64,000 bases of DNA from Polynucleobacter asymbioticus (GCF_018687575.1 NZ_CP061297.1:750821-814820), one strand, 5' to 3'. Counted from the stretch's first letter, positions 25,272-33,142 are shown. The notes: generated from the letters alone by a model not told the origin. Numbers and translations are program-made.

Positions 25272-25712
25272 ATGAGTCAATTAAGTAGCCTCAACCTAGT
25301 AGCAGTCAAAAAGCCGATGCACCAACCAGCCATTGTTAATCGTAGGAATAAGTTATCTAGTCATTTGTGGGAGCAGATTCAATTAGCAAAAGGGCAGTTA
25401 TCCGGAATCCCATTTGTATTAATGAAATTCCGTAGCATTAAGGATGCTCACACAGGGGTGCGTAAGCAAGTAGAGGTTCCTAAGAGGATCAAGCCTTGGT
25501 GGTTTCAGACGGAGGAGGGCAAAGTCTGTGTGTCCATTAAATATGGAGCGCGAATACTTGAGCTAGCAAAAGGTAAACCCAGTATTCAAGTTGATAGTGC
25601 CGAAGATTTAATTAAGGCACTTGAAGCGGTTAAGGTTGCAGTAGAGGCAGGTGATTTAGATGCACAAATTGAAAATGCTAGTGACTTATTAAGAGCTGGA
25701 TTTCGCAGGTAA
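25272..25712 (+). CDS. Small plasmid/island protein, probably DUF6641-like
   Basis: The 146-residue protein begins MSQLSSLNLVAVKKP and contains VEVPKRIKPWWFQTEEGKVCVSIKYGARILELAKGK and an Ala/Leu-rich C-terminal helix (EAGDLDAQIENASDLLRAGF). The pattern fits a conserved mobile-element protein that I recall as DUF6641; this was not checked. The ATG has AAGGAG upstream. It precedes the 25783 recombinase and probably shares its promoter. No function is known. Confidence 0.6.
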   Translation: MSQLSSLNLVAVKKPMHQPAIVNRRNKLSSHLWEQIQLAKGQLSGIPFVLMKFRSIKDAHTGVRKQVEVPKRIKPWWFQTEEGKVCVSIKYGARILELAKGKPSIQVDSAEDLIKALEAVKVAVEAGDLDAQIENASDLLRAGFRR

Positions 25713-25782
25713 GCTGGGGGACGTCATATTCAAGGTGACGCCTATTGCCGAGTAATCCAACTTTACTTTAATAAGGAAAACT

Positions 25783-26808
25783 ATGCGAGCAGTTGTAATA
25801 AAACCCCATCCAATCGTCTTTGACAAAGTTGAAAGATTGATTAATGTTAATGGTATGAATTTTGAAGAGGAGTTTATTGCTAAGGTTATTGGCGAGCATT
25901 TAGCAAGGCGGAAAAGTGGCAAGCTACCCACTATTACAGATGCTTTTGAAATCTATATGCATGAAGCTAAATCTTCTCATCGCCCAACATTTGTGAAGCA
26001 TGCTAATTATCATTTTCGTAGCTTTAAAGAGTTCTTTGGTGATTTAACACTAGAAGAGCTCAAGCATTGGCATATTACGGAATATAGAGATTACCAGCTT
26101 AACAGAGGCATAAGCCCTACGAGTGTTCGTAAACACAACAATACTTTGAACGCTATGCTAAATGTCGCATTTAAACATTTAGATATAGATAGGCTAAGCC
26201 CTTTTAGGGCACTAAAAATTAGAGGTGAGGGTGAAACAAAGCGTTCTATGCCAATTATTATCACTCAGTTGATACAGCAAGTAAAAGAGCATTTGTTAAA
26301 AAACTCGACCGCACATAAGCTGGTGGCACTAATACAGCTCAATACGGGATTTAGATTGAGCGAGCCTTTGTTTGCGAGATTGGAAGATTGTGTCTTGGAT
26401 CATGATATTCCGCACTTGTGGATTAGGCGAAATGTCCTAAGCGATAGAAAGACCAAGTCCAGTATTAGAGCTGTGCCGCTATGCGGCGTGTCATTAGATG
26501 CTGCAAAAGAGCTATGTAAGATTGCAAAAAAGAAAAACAGCGAGTGGTTTGTTCCACATTACGCAAGAGATAATGGGAATTCTAGTTGCTCCCAAATTAT
26601 TAAGAAAACACTTAAACAATTTGACTTTAAGAGTCATATGTTTAGGCATGCCATTATTGACAGAATGAAGGCTCGTAATGACATACCTACACGTCTAGCG
26701 GAAAGCATTACAGGACATAGTAGTGGCGGGAGTGAATTTAATATGTATGGGACTGTTGGCTACACACTGGAGCAAAAGAGGGATGTAATTTTGAAGGTAT
26801 TAATTTAA
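25783..26808 (+). CDS. Tyrosine site-specific recombinase (integrase), second full-length
   Basis: The 341-residue recombinase has a SAM-like domain near residues 45-150 (ITDAFEIYMHEAKSSHRPTFVKHANYHFRSFKEFFGDL) and the catalytic domain with Arg in NTGFRLSEPL. The HxxR box is SHMFRHAIIDRM near residue 285, followed by GHSS and the Tyr region FNMYGTVGYTLEQK. The GHSSGGSEFNMYGTVGY context resembles integrases of phages and integrative elements. The ATG has AAGGA upstream. It differs from the 20550 enzyme, so it likely recognises another site. Confidence 0.87.
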   Translation: MRAVVIKPHPIVFDKVERLINVNGMNFEEEFIAKVIGEHLARRKSGKLPTITDAFEIYMHEAKSSHRPTFVKHANYHFRSFKEFFGDLTLEELKHWHITEYRDYQLNRGISPTSVRKHNNTLNAMLNVAFKHLDIDRLSPFRALKIRGEGETKRSMPIIITQLIQQVKEHLLKNSTAHKLVALIQLNTGFRLSEPLFARLEDCVLDHDIPHLWIRRNVLSDRKTKSSIRAVPLCGVSLDAAKELCKIAKKKNSEWFVPHYARDNGNSSCSQIIKKTLKQFDFKSHMFRHAIIDRMKARNDIPTRLAESITGHSSGGSEFNMYGTVGYTLEQKRDVILKVLI

Positions 26809-26843
26809 GCATAAGGGCGTCTAGTTACTAGAGGCCCTTATGC
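26809..26843 (+). terminator. Long hairpin after the second integrase
   Basis: GCATAAGGGC (26809-26818) pairs with GCCCTTATGC (26834-26843), and an inner CTAGT/ACTAG extends the stem. It begins right after the integrase stop. No U-run follows, so termination may be Rho-dependent, or it may mark a recombination or processing site. Confidence 0.5.
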
Positions 26844-26879
26844 ATGCTGCTTTACGGTTAAGAAAAGCTAAATATCTAT

Positions 26880-27026
26880 ATGAAACGATATAAGGCAACA
26901 GTCAATGCAGCGGGCTTGTGGGTAGAAACTATTCTGTACGCCCAAAATCAAGCCCAGGCATACAAGCTATTTCAAGCTATCTTTGGCGCTACAAATGTTC
27001 CACATCAACCACAGCAGATTGGTTAA
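26880..27026 (+). CDS. Small island protein (48 residues)
   Basis: The 48-residue product begins MKRYKATVNAAGLWVETI, then LYAQNQAQAYKLFQAIFG. It resembles short conserved proteins from plasmids and integrative elements that I cannot name. Its stop is 2 bp before the ATG of the next small gene, and that tight spacing supports a real pair. No clear ribosome binding site is visible. Confidence 0.5.
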   Translation: MKRYKATVNAAGLWVETILYAQNQAQAYKLFQAIFGATNVPHQPQQIG

Positions 27027-27028
27027 CT

Positions 27029-27196
27029 ATGCGATTCGATGAAATAGCCCCAATTAAGCCTTTAAGCCCAGAACAGGCCAGACTTAAATCAATGAAGGAT
27101 CGCGTTAAGCGTGATCAAGAGGCTGTAAAAGCTGAGCGGGCTAGACAAAAGATCAAGGCTGGACAGAAAGCCCTGACTCAAATAAGTCGAAATTAG
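27029..27196 (+). CDS. Small basic helical island protein (55 residues)
   Basis: The 55-residue product is strongly charged and helical (SMKDRVKRDQEAVKAERARQ, KIKAGQKALTQIS). It is read from the ATG at 27029, directly after the previous small gene; the longer frame from 26918 overlaps that gene out of frame and is rejected. Function unknown; similar pairs are probably auxiliary genes of the element. Confidence 0.5.
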   Translation: MRFDEIAPIKPLSPEQARLKSMKDRVKRDQEAVKAERARQKIKAGQKALTQISRN

Positions 27197-27197
27197 A

Positions 27198-27512
27198 TTA
27201 AACCCGCCGAGGCGTCCTGATGGCATCCTTGTTTGTATAGGTATATCCACCCCAATACTCTTCATCATCGTATTCGGACACAACTAAAGCTATTGCAATT
27301 GCCTGGATTGCTGCCTTAAGCCAATTGGAATCTGTAAAGTTTTTGGCTGCCTCAAGCTCTTTTGCCTCCCAAGGAGCAATCATTCCATACTCATAATTTA
27401 AATAATATTCAGCTTCTGCAATCAGCAAGCATGTGGTTTCTTGGTGATTTTCATATCCCCGGGTAAGTTTGAGGTCAAGTTTTTCGAGTTTCTCCAGGAT
27501 GTCATTAAACAT
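27198..27512 (-). CDS. Small acidic island protein, unknown
   Basis: The 104-residue product has no recognised family. It contains ECLL-type helices (QETTCLLIAEAEYYLNYEYGM) and an acidic YDDEEYWGG stretch. It converges with the 27029 gene (1 bp between stops). A perfect dyad element (27565-27587) lies 53 bp upstream of its start. Confidence 0.45.
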   Translation of the reverse strand: MFNDILEKLEKLDLKLTRGYENHQETTCLLIAEAEYYLNYEYGMIAPWEAKELEAAKNFTDSNWLKAAIQAIAIALVVSEYDDEEYWGGYTYTNKDAIRTPRRV

Positions 27513-27564
27513 ACATACTTTCTTTGTGAATTGCGGTGATAACTGCTTCGGTTCATTCTAAGTC

Positions 27565-27587
27565 AAGTGTCACTTAACGCGACACTT
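27565..27587 (+). repeat. Island dyad element, perfect copy
   Basis: AAGTGTC, core acttaacgc, GACACTT. The arms are exactly complementary, extended by C and G at 27564 and 27588. It lies between the start of 27512 and the end of the tautomerase gene. Confidence 0.65.
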
Positions 27588-27596
27588 GCTCGGTTC

Positions 27597-27986
27597 TCAT
27601 TGATGATATCGATATTCCTGGGTCTTGCCTCCATACCCATAGCTAGCAGCTCTAACATCTTGCACATAGATATAGCTCTCTTCATGAATATTACCTAGGA
27701 TGCCTTCAAAACCCTCAAATGCCTCCTTGATGTACTGAGCCTTCTCATCTTTGGTATTGGTCTCATCGGTAATCTTGATGTCAAAGTAAAAGCTGTTCTT
27801 GCCTTGCTCGCTTAATAGCTTGCCACCCACAAACCAACAATCGAGATCTACGTATTCGATGGCAATGGCAGTAACTTCCTTTTTCTTACCCAGAATGCGA
27901 TGAGTAAGGTCTAGTAGTAGTTCATTGATCGCCTTGGTAGTAGCGATATTCTTTTGGCCGCTGACTTTCACGTTCAAGATTGGCAT
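27597..27986 (-). CDS. Tautomerase family protein (4-oxalocrotonate tautomerase superfamily)
   Basis: The 129-residue protein starts MPILNVKVSG, giving the N-terminal Pro that is the catalytic base once Met is removed. It has the two-beta-alpha-beta unit length of the fused-domain tautomerases (about 130 residues), with KEVTAIAIEYVDLDCWFVGGK in the middle. The real substrate is unknown. It is divided from the upstream MarR gene by 69 bp containing a 17-bp repeat also found before marR. It is probably MarR-controlled and may handle a reactive keto or aromatic compound. Confidence 0.72.
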   Translation of the reverse strand: MPILNVKVSGQKNIATTKAINELLLDLTHRILGKKKEVTAIAIEYVDLDCWFVGGKLLSEQGKNSFYFDIKITDETNTKDEKAQYIKEAFEGFEGILGNIHEESYIYVQDVRAASYGYGGKTQEYRYHQ

Positions 27987-28017
27987 GTAATTCTCCTTTG
28001 TTGATTCATTAAAATAA

Positions 28018-28034
28018 GTTAGCTATGCAACTAT
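28018..28034 (-). promoter_or_regulatory. Candidate MarR operator before the tautomerase gene
   Basis: GTTAGCTATGCAACTAT (plus-strand reading) is identical to 28495-28511, which lies before marR. It is 32 bp upstream of the tautomerase ATG and shows imperfect dyad symmetry (GTTAGC/TGCAAC). Confidence 0.55.
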
Positions 28035-28055
28035 TAGGGAAATAAAAAAGTCCCG

Positions 28056-28472
28056 TTACTTCAGGGCAGAGCTAATGCCCCGAAGTTGCCCAACAACATC
28101 TTCAAAGTGTCCAGTTCCTAACGTTTTCTTCAGGCGCTTGGTAACAGCTCCACTGGCAGCATTAATGGCATCTTTCATCTCAATAGCCTTCTTGGTTGGA
28201 TGAATCTCTTGTTCCCGACCATCCTTTTGAGAGGAAACCCGCTTAATTAGGATCAATCTTTCAAGGCCATCTAAACCTCTAGTAGCGGTGGGGCGGCTGA
28301 TATTCATTTCCAAAGCCAGCTCACTTTGTAATAGTGGGGCTTTATCTAATACGACCCTGAGCATGAAGGCTTGAGAAGGGGTAAGACCAAAAGGCTTAAA
28401 TGCAATCGTCCATTCTCGCTCCAGCTGGCGAGCTAGGCTGGTGGTATTGAAATAGAGGCATTGTTCGAACAT
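28056..28472 (-). CDS. MarR-family transcription regulator
   Basis: This 138-residue winged-helix regulator has the MarR blocks LTPSQAFMLRVVLDKAPLLQSELALEMNISRPTATRGLDGLERLILIKRVSSQKDGRE, here split by the recognition helix, followed by a dimerisation helix. MarR proteins are repressors released by small ligands, often phenolic or oxidative. The identical 17-bp motif before this gene and before the tautomerase gene suggests it represses both. No ligand can be inferred. Confidence 0.85.
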   Translation of the reverse strand: MFEQCLYFNTTSLARQLEREWTIAFKPFGLTPSQAFMLRVVLDKAPLLQSELALEMNISRPTATRGLDGLERLILIKRVSSQKDGREQEIHPTKKAIEMKDAINAASGAVTKRLKKTLGTGHFEDVVGQLRGISSALK

Positions 28473-28494
28473 ATGGGTAGTGTAATCGATATTG

Positions 28495-28511
28495 GTTAGC
28501 TATGCAACTAT
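28495..28511 (-). promoter_or_regulatory. Candidate MarR operator before marR
   Basis: GTTAGCTATGCAACTAT (plus-strand reading), identical to 28018-28034, located 23 bp upstream of the marR start. A further small palindrome (TATACAGGTATA) adjoins it. Supports autoregulation. Confidence 0.55.
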
Positions 28512-28591
28512 ACAGGTATAGTCATCATGCAGGGTGACGGTTGAAAATCACACAAATCTATAAACGCAATGTATTAATTAAGTGGAGCAGG

Positions 28592-29434
28592 TCAGATAAA
28601 AGACAAAGATCTCTTTTTCGGATATTTTTCGTAAAAACTCTTAAGGCGTCCATTTTTCTCAAGCAAAATTCGGTAGTGAGAGTGATTTGGTTCATTGATA
28701 TGACAATGTACGCATAGGACCTTAAGATTAAGGGTGCTATTGTTGCTTGCATCACCATCGAGATGATGGGTATCCAAATCCTTTGGATCAAATCTATCAA
28801 AGCAGCCGTGACACTCTTTTTTTGATCTTAATTCTGCTGATAGAGTTTTGAAGCTAGCGGAATATGTATTGTGATTTGCCTGAAGCACTGATCTCCTGCT
28901 CGTTATAAACTCGTCAGCACAATTAAGTGGAAATTTTTCAAAAAACTGTTCGACAGTAAAATTTATCCTACTTGGAAAGGGAATTTCCGGAAACAGGCTT
29001 CTAAAGCAATACCCGCAGGGGTGAAGGCCGCTATCAAAAGTTTCTTTCTTTTTTCCATTTACAAGTAGCAGTCTAAACTTCCCATCCGGAGTAATTGGCC
29101 TTACATATCGATCGGCCCTACCAATTGATGCCATTTTGCTAATTGTGGTGCATTCGGTGAAATGGTACTTTGGTAGAGTAGCTTTGTCCTTTGTGTTCAA
29201 TTTCCCCATGTAGTTAGATGGGTTACATATATAAATGAATGTGCGTTTGCCATCAACAATTAGCGTACCGTCCTTGGCTACTTGGTATTCTCCATGACGA
29301 ATTTCAACTGCAGTCCCAAGGTTAAGGCGACTTGGATCCTCTTCAATAGGAGCTGCCATTTGGCTTGGAATCTTTGCTATCCCCGATAAATACCCAAAGC
29401 GGCGCATTAGATCGCCCAGGTAGTCTTCAATCAT
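28592..29434 (-). CDS. HNH-nuclease protein of a Zorya-like operon (ZorE-like)
   Basis: This 280-residue protein ends in an HNH nuclease domain: CHGCFDRFDPKD, the catalytic DTHHLDGDASNN and LKVLCVHCHINEPNH. An extra CGYC pair lies near residue 145, suggesting a zinc site. The N-terminal 140 residues have no recognised motif. It overlaps the ZorB-like gene by 4 bp and is the last gene of the operon. Type II Zorya systems consist of ZorA, ZorB and the HNH protein ZorE, which is a DNA nickase. That architecture is what the context shows; similarity to ZorE itself was not tested. Confidence 0.65.
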   Translation of the reverse strand: MIEDYLGDLMRRFGYLSGIAKIPSQMAAPIEEDPSRLNLGTAVEIRHGEYQVAKDGTLIVDGKRTFIYICNPSNYMGKLNTKDKATLPKYHFTECTTISKMASIGRADRYVRPITPDGKFRLLLVNGKKKETFDSGLHPCGYCFRSLFPEIPFPSRINFTVEQFFEKFPLNCADEFITSRRSVLQANHNTYSASFKTLSAELRSKKECHGCFDRFDPKDLDTHHLDGDASNNSTLNLKVLCVHCHINEPNHSHYRILLEKNGRLKSFYEKYPKKRSLSFI

Positions 29435-30057
29435 TTGATGTTTCCAAGGAGATTAATTTTGAATTCAACCCTTTGGTTACGAACATCATCAGCAGATACA
29501 ACAATGGGTTTTGAGCTGGATAGTCCAATCGAGTATAAATTCGATACAACCCAATCATAATTCTGATCTGAGTTTTGTAATGTATAGGTAAGTGTTGATA
29601 GGGCTCTTCTCTGAGACAGCTCCATATTAAGTAAATAGGCAGTTTTTGTGTCGGTACCTACAGCCCAAAATGCAGAGGTATGCCCTTCAATCCTAAGCTC
29701 TTTAATGTACGGCTTAAATTTCGGCTTGGTGATAATCGCAAAGTAACGAGGTAGAAAAGAATCCATAACAGCTTTAAATTCAGGTTTTACCTCTGCTTTG
29801 CCAGTCGCAAACATCAAATCCGGATTTTTAAAGCGTAATGTTAGATCGTCAAGAATTTGTGCGTCCCATTTGGGGAGGTCTTGAGCAAACTCGGCCTCTA
29901 ATTCACCGAGTAGTTGGATTCGAGTTTGTTTAGCTGAATCTTCATTAATACTAATGCGTGAGACTTCAGTTAGTAGAACTACTGTTAGTAACAAGAAAAT
30001 CATGAAAAGCGACGTCATAAAGTCGCTCATTGCAATGAAGGAGGAGTTTTTAGACAT
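29431..30057 (-). CDS. ZorB-like MotB/OmpA-domain protein
   Basis: The 208-residue protein has an N-terminal membrane helix (about residues 14-31) preceded by SDFMTS, whose Asp is at the position of the proton-channel Asp of MotB and ZorB. An OmpA-like peptidoglycan-binding domain follows (LMFATGKAEVKP, ELRIEGHTSA, NMELSQRRALSTLTY). With ZorA it should form an ion-driven envelope motor that senses phage infection. The start is 2 bp after the ZorA stop and the stop overlaps the HNH gene by 4 bp. Confidence 0.75.
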   Translation of the reverse strand: MSKNSSFIAMSDFMTSLFMIFLLLTVVLLTEVSRISINEDSAKQTRIQLLGELEAEFAQDLPKWDAQILDDLTLRFKNPDLMFATGKAEVKPEFKAVMDSFLPRYFAIITKPKFKPYIKELRIEGHTSAFWAVGTDTKTAYLLNMELSQRRALSTLTYTLQNSDQNYDWVVSNLYSIGLSSSKPIVVSADDVRNQRVEFKINLLGNIK

Positions 30058-30059
30058 GC

Positions 30060-31133
30060 TTATCTGTTTTCAGATTGAGATAGTCTTTGCTTGATATCTG
30101 AGATTTGTAATGCCATATTTTCGATAATGTCAGCTAATTGCTGCCCAAATTTACTCATAGTTGAGTCAAGATTTGACTTAATCTGCTTATCAAGGGCAAC
30201 TAGATTATTTTTGAGTTCTTCAGTGGCCTTTACAGTTGCTCCAGTTGCTTTTTCTTGTCCATCTGTAACTGTTTGAGTTAACTTGGTTGCTCCATCTTGC
30301 AGTTGGCTAATCATTATCTCAATCTTCTGATTTACCGCAGGCGGAAGCCCTTCGTAGGCAAGTAACGTTTTTGTGAGTGATTCTTGACCTTGAGCAAGTA
30401 GTGCATATTGCTTCTCCAGCTGAGCTATAAGAGCAGAAATTTGCTCACTTCTTAGAGTAAAGTTGGTTGATGATCCTGCTAATTGATCCAGGCTGGCGCT
30501 AATCTCAACTAAATGCTGTGTTGCTTTACCAAGATTTTCAGTAATTTGACTATTTTTTTCTTGCTGAATATTTAGCTCATCTTTGTATTGTCGTTGCCAA
30601 ACTACAAGCTCTCCAACTGCTTGATTCAACTGCTTAAAGTTTTCGCCAAACTGTTCAGTAAGATTTTTGTTGAAGTCTTTTACAACCTCTTCTAGAGCAG
30701 CCACTATTGCCTTTGTGGAATCTTCCGCTAGTCTTTTTGCAAAATCTTCAAGTGTTTGATTTAGCTTATCAAATTGTTCAATTTGTCGATTTTGGTTTAT
30801 AAGTAATGTATCTTGTATGTGACCTAAATTAACATCGGCATGTGTCAGTGTCTTTCTTAATCCATTTGCTATGCCCATTGCTAATTTGCATCCAAGGCCA
30901 GTTAGGCTCATGATGAAGCCAAATCTGATATCGCCTAAAAATGCGGTAATTGATTCAATTGGGTTTGAGGGATTGAAATTAAATAGGGCTACAGATATAG
31001 AGAAAAGGCAACCCACTAAAGCTGCGGTTACGAGAACTTCTTCAGCTCGATCTTTCCAGTTCTGATTGTTTGTTCGTAGGGCAAATATAAAAAAACCTAC
31101 GATTGCGACTATAAAAAGGTATTCATATCGCAT
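30060..31133 (-). CDS. ZorA-like motor protein with coiled-coil tail
   Basis: The 357-residue protein has three N-terminal membrane helices (about residues 4-20, 34-52 and 66-88) like the MotA/ExbB fold of ZorA. They are followed by a long coiled coil rich in Gln, Glu and Leu up to the C-terminus. In Zorya, ZorA tails project into the cytoplasm and signal phage invasion to the effector. This tail is about 265 residues, short next to my recollection of type I ZorA. Start from the ATG at 31133. The unit probably has its own promoter in the region shared with the divergent nuclease gene. Confidence 0.72.
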   Translation of the reverse strand: MRYEYLFIVAIVGFFIFALRTNNQNWKDRAEEVLVTAALVGCLFSISVALFNFNPSNPIESITAFLGDIRFGFIMSLTGLGCKLAMGIANGLRKTLTHADVNLGHIQDTLLINQNRQIEQFDKLNQTLEDFAKRLAEDSTKAIVAALEEVVKDFNKNLTEQFGENFKQLNQAVGELVVWQRQYKDELNIQQEKNSQITENLGKATQHLVEISASLDQLAGSSTNFTLRSEQISALIAQLEKQYALLAQGQESLTKTLLAYEGLPPAVNQKIEIMISQLQDGATKLTQTVTDGQEKATGATVKATEELKNNLVALDKQIKSNLDSTMSKFGQQLADIIENMALQISDIKQRLSQSENR

Positions 31134-31352
31134 TTAAGCGCCCTTATTTGTTTTTGGTAATGTGGAAATTGATGGTAATTTTTATAGTTAAATATTACCA
31201 GCTGGAAAATTATTCCTAGGGCTTATGTTTGATATCTCGCCTAGAACGGCTGGAAAGTGTCTCGAAACACGACACTTCGGGTTGATTTGACAAGTGGGTA
31301 ATAGGCCCCTAAATCCTTGTAATATGTAGAAAATCACTAAAAAATTACATAT
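31134..31352. other. Divergent promoter region between ZorA-like gene and nuclease gene
   Basis: There is no gene. It contains a perfect dyad element (31255-31277) and AT-rich stretches on both sides that should hold the two promoters. Nothing else was seen. Confidence 0.5.
31255..31277 (+). repeat. Island dyad element, perfect copy before the nuclease gene
   Basis: AAGTGTC, core tcgaaacac, GACACTT. Its reverse complement core (gtgtttcga) nearly matches that of the 20524 copy (cggtttcga). It lies between the defence operon and the divergent nuclease gene. Confidence 0.65.
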
Positions 31353-32540
31353 ATGCCATTACTTGAAATCTGGAAAGCTACAAAAGATTCCGTACTTAAG
31401 ATGAATCTTGAAACCATTGTCAAAATGGCGGGCGATGGCCAGCTCAAGGATGGAAGTGAAACATCTCTTGAATTTAGGCAATTTCTCACCGAGGTAGACA
31501 GCAAAAAACTTGCTGAATATGCCACTTACTGCACAGACCATGCCTTTACCAATAGCGGTCAGGTGCTTCAGGATGTCGTCAATGAGATTGGCAGAAGACT
31601 TGGATTTACTGCGGAAAACGGCCGCTATCAGGGTGTTCGTAACGACATTGGCTATGACGGTATTTGGACGTCTGGATCAGATTGCCTGGTAATTGAGGTA
31701 AAGACTACTAACGCTTACACAATTAAGTTAGATGTCATTGCCACTTATCGAGATCGATTGGCTGAAGCGAGGAGAGTTCCCCATGACTCACCAATATTGA
31801 TTGTGATTGGTAGAGATGAGACTGAATCACTAGAAGCCCAGGTTAGAGGCTCTAGGCATGCCTGGACTATGAGGATTATTGGAATTGAGGCCTTGATTAA
31901 GCTCATGGAAGTTAACTTATCAACTTCAGGCAAAGAGGTTACTGAAAAAATTCACACTATTCTCAAGCCCATTGAATACACCCGTATAGATAAGATTGTC
32001 GATGTGATCTTTACCGCAGCTGAAGATAAGGATCTGGAGATTGATGGAGCAGGTGAGCCGCTAGATTATCAAGACAAGCCTGAGCAGAAAACTTACGCCA
32101 CACCTCAAACAACCCCTAGAGAAATCATTGAACAGAAAAAGCAGGTAGCAATTGAAGAATTGGGTCTCAAGCTAGATAAGGTCTTAGTCAAGAAGAAATA
32201 CTCCCTTTATTCAGATCAAAGTGGGGATGTTCATGCAGCAGTCGCTATATCTAAAAGATATGTTCGTTCTGAGATTTTCTACTGGTATGCCTATCATGAA
32301 GTGCAGCGTCAATTCTTAAGCGAGGCTGCTTCTGGATACATGCTCTTCGGGATGGTCGATTTGGATGTCAACTTTGCCGTCCCTTATGCCAAGTTAGAAG
32401 AATTGAGGGAAAAACTCAGTTCCACTGTTCGTGAGGATGGTCGTGAGTACAAGCATATCTTCATTTATGTGGATGGCGACAAGTACACCATGCGCTTACG
32501 AGGTAGTGAAGAGATGGATTTATCGGCTTATAGAGTTTGA
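31353..32540 (+). CDS. PD-(D/E)XK nuclease-like protein, unknown
   Basis: I cannot name the family of this 395-residue protein. The first half contains a restriction-endonuclease-like core: NDIGYDGIW with Asp near residue 102, then LVIEVKTT with Glu near 115 and Lys near 117, and a helix with QDVVNE before it. The second half (about 230-395) has an acidic linker and a region with YWYAYHEVQRQF and HIFIYVDGDKYTMRL, suggesting a substrate-recognition part. It is divergent from the Zorya-like operon. Its position suggests a defence role, for example a restriction-type effector, but this is inference. Confidence 0.6.
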   Translation: MPLLEIWKATKDSVLKMNLETIVKMAGDGQLKDGSETSLEFRQFLTEVDSKKLAEYATYCTDHAFTNSGQVLQDVVNEIGRRLGFTAENGRYQGVRNDIGYDGIWTSGSDCLVIEVKTTNAYTIKLDVIATYRDRLAEARRVPHDSPILIVIGRDETESLEAQVRGSRHAWTMRIIGIEALIKLMEVNLSTSGKEVTEKIHTILKPIEYTRIDKIVDVIFTAAEDKDLEIDGAGEPLDYQDKPEQKTYATPQTTPREIIEQKKQVAIEELGLKLDKVLVKKKYSLYSDQSGDVHAAVAISKRYVRSEIFYWYAYHEVQRQFLSEAASGYMLFGMVDLDVNFAVPYAKLEELREKLSSTVREDGREYKHIFIYVDGDKYTMRLRGSEEMDLSAYRV

Positions 32541-32588
32541 AATGTAAATTAATGTGAAACAAGATATTTTCTTTAATAGGGGATTGTT

Positions 32589-32924
32589 TTGATAAATGCT
32601 TTCTGGACTGTGAGATTTAGAGCGAAAGATGTTCGTATTGGCGAGGGTGTAATAACTACCATCGACGGAAGAATCTATGGGGGGGATAGTTGTTACAAGT
32701 ACATAGGTTCATATACTGAAAATGAAGGATCAATCACTGCAAAGCTACAAATAAGCAAATATTCAGACCTAGCCAATCTGCAATCAGTGGTTGATATTGA
32801 CAACTTCAGCCTATCTTTAACTGGAAAAGTTCAACGAGATTCAATTTACCTAGATGGGGAGTTGCCGAGTGATCCAAATAATCGTTTTGAGGCAATACTG
32901 ACAAGAATTACAGATATTGACTAG
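32589..32924 (+). CDS. GrlR-like small protein
   Basis: From a TTG at 32589 preceded by AGGGG, the 111-residue product has the pattern FWTVRFRA, GEGV, GRIYGGDSCYKYIGSY and repeating beta strands ending EAILTRI. This fits the GrlR-type beta-barrel fold. GrlR is a negative regulator of a type III secretion activator in enterobacteria, but most homologues have unknown roles. It lies 48 bp downstream of the nuclease-like gene and is probably co-transcribed. The regulatory role is not shown here. Confidence 0.5.
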   Translation: MINAFWTVRFRAKDVRIGEGVITTIDGRIYGGDSCYKYIGSYTENEGSITAKLQISKYSDLANLQSVVDIDNFSLSLTGKVQRDSIYLDGELPSDPNNRFEAILTRITDID

Positions 32925-33004
32925 TATCTGTGGTTCTGTTGCTGCTGCGTAATTCTGTGGGTGTATTAGATCCAAAACAAAGTTGAGTGGAGATATCTCA
33001 ACCA

Positions 33005-33063
33005 GTGGAATCATGAGTCTGTAGATGCCATATCAAAACCAATCAATTCCACGTGATTCCACG
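33005..33063. repeat. Repeats near attR
   Basis: GTGGAATCA (33005-33013) is inverted as TGATTCCAC (33054-33062), and ATTCCACG occurs twice 10 bp apart (33046 and 33056). Integrase or Xis arm sites often have this kind of helically phased repeat beside an att core. No matching sites were seen at attL. Confidence 0.35.
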
Positions 33064-33142
33064 ACTCTCGGTGCGTATGCCACACCTGATCTAGCAAGGC
33101 TTAAGTCATTGTTTCTGCTATTGTTTTAGCTCATTTTTAAAG

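Noticed and set aside
20550..26808. A recombinase-in-trio (RIT) element
   Set aside because: The three recombinases are not tandem or overlapping and are on different strands with unrelated genes between.
28095..28110. AAGTGTCCAGTTCC inside marR as another dyad copy
   Set aside because: It has one arm only, lies in coding sequence and lacks the GAC arm at the right spacing.
11882..31277. Dyads as integron attC sites or Xer dif sites
   Set aside because: They lack the RYYYAAC/GTTRRRY pairs and the XerC/XerD consensus, and the modules between them are large operons, not single-gene cassettes.
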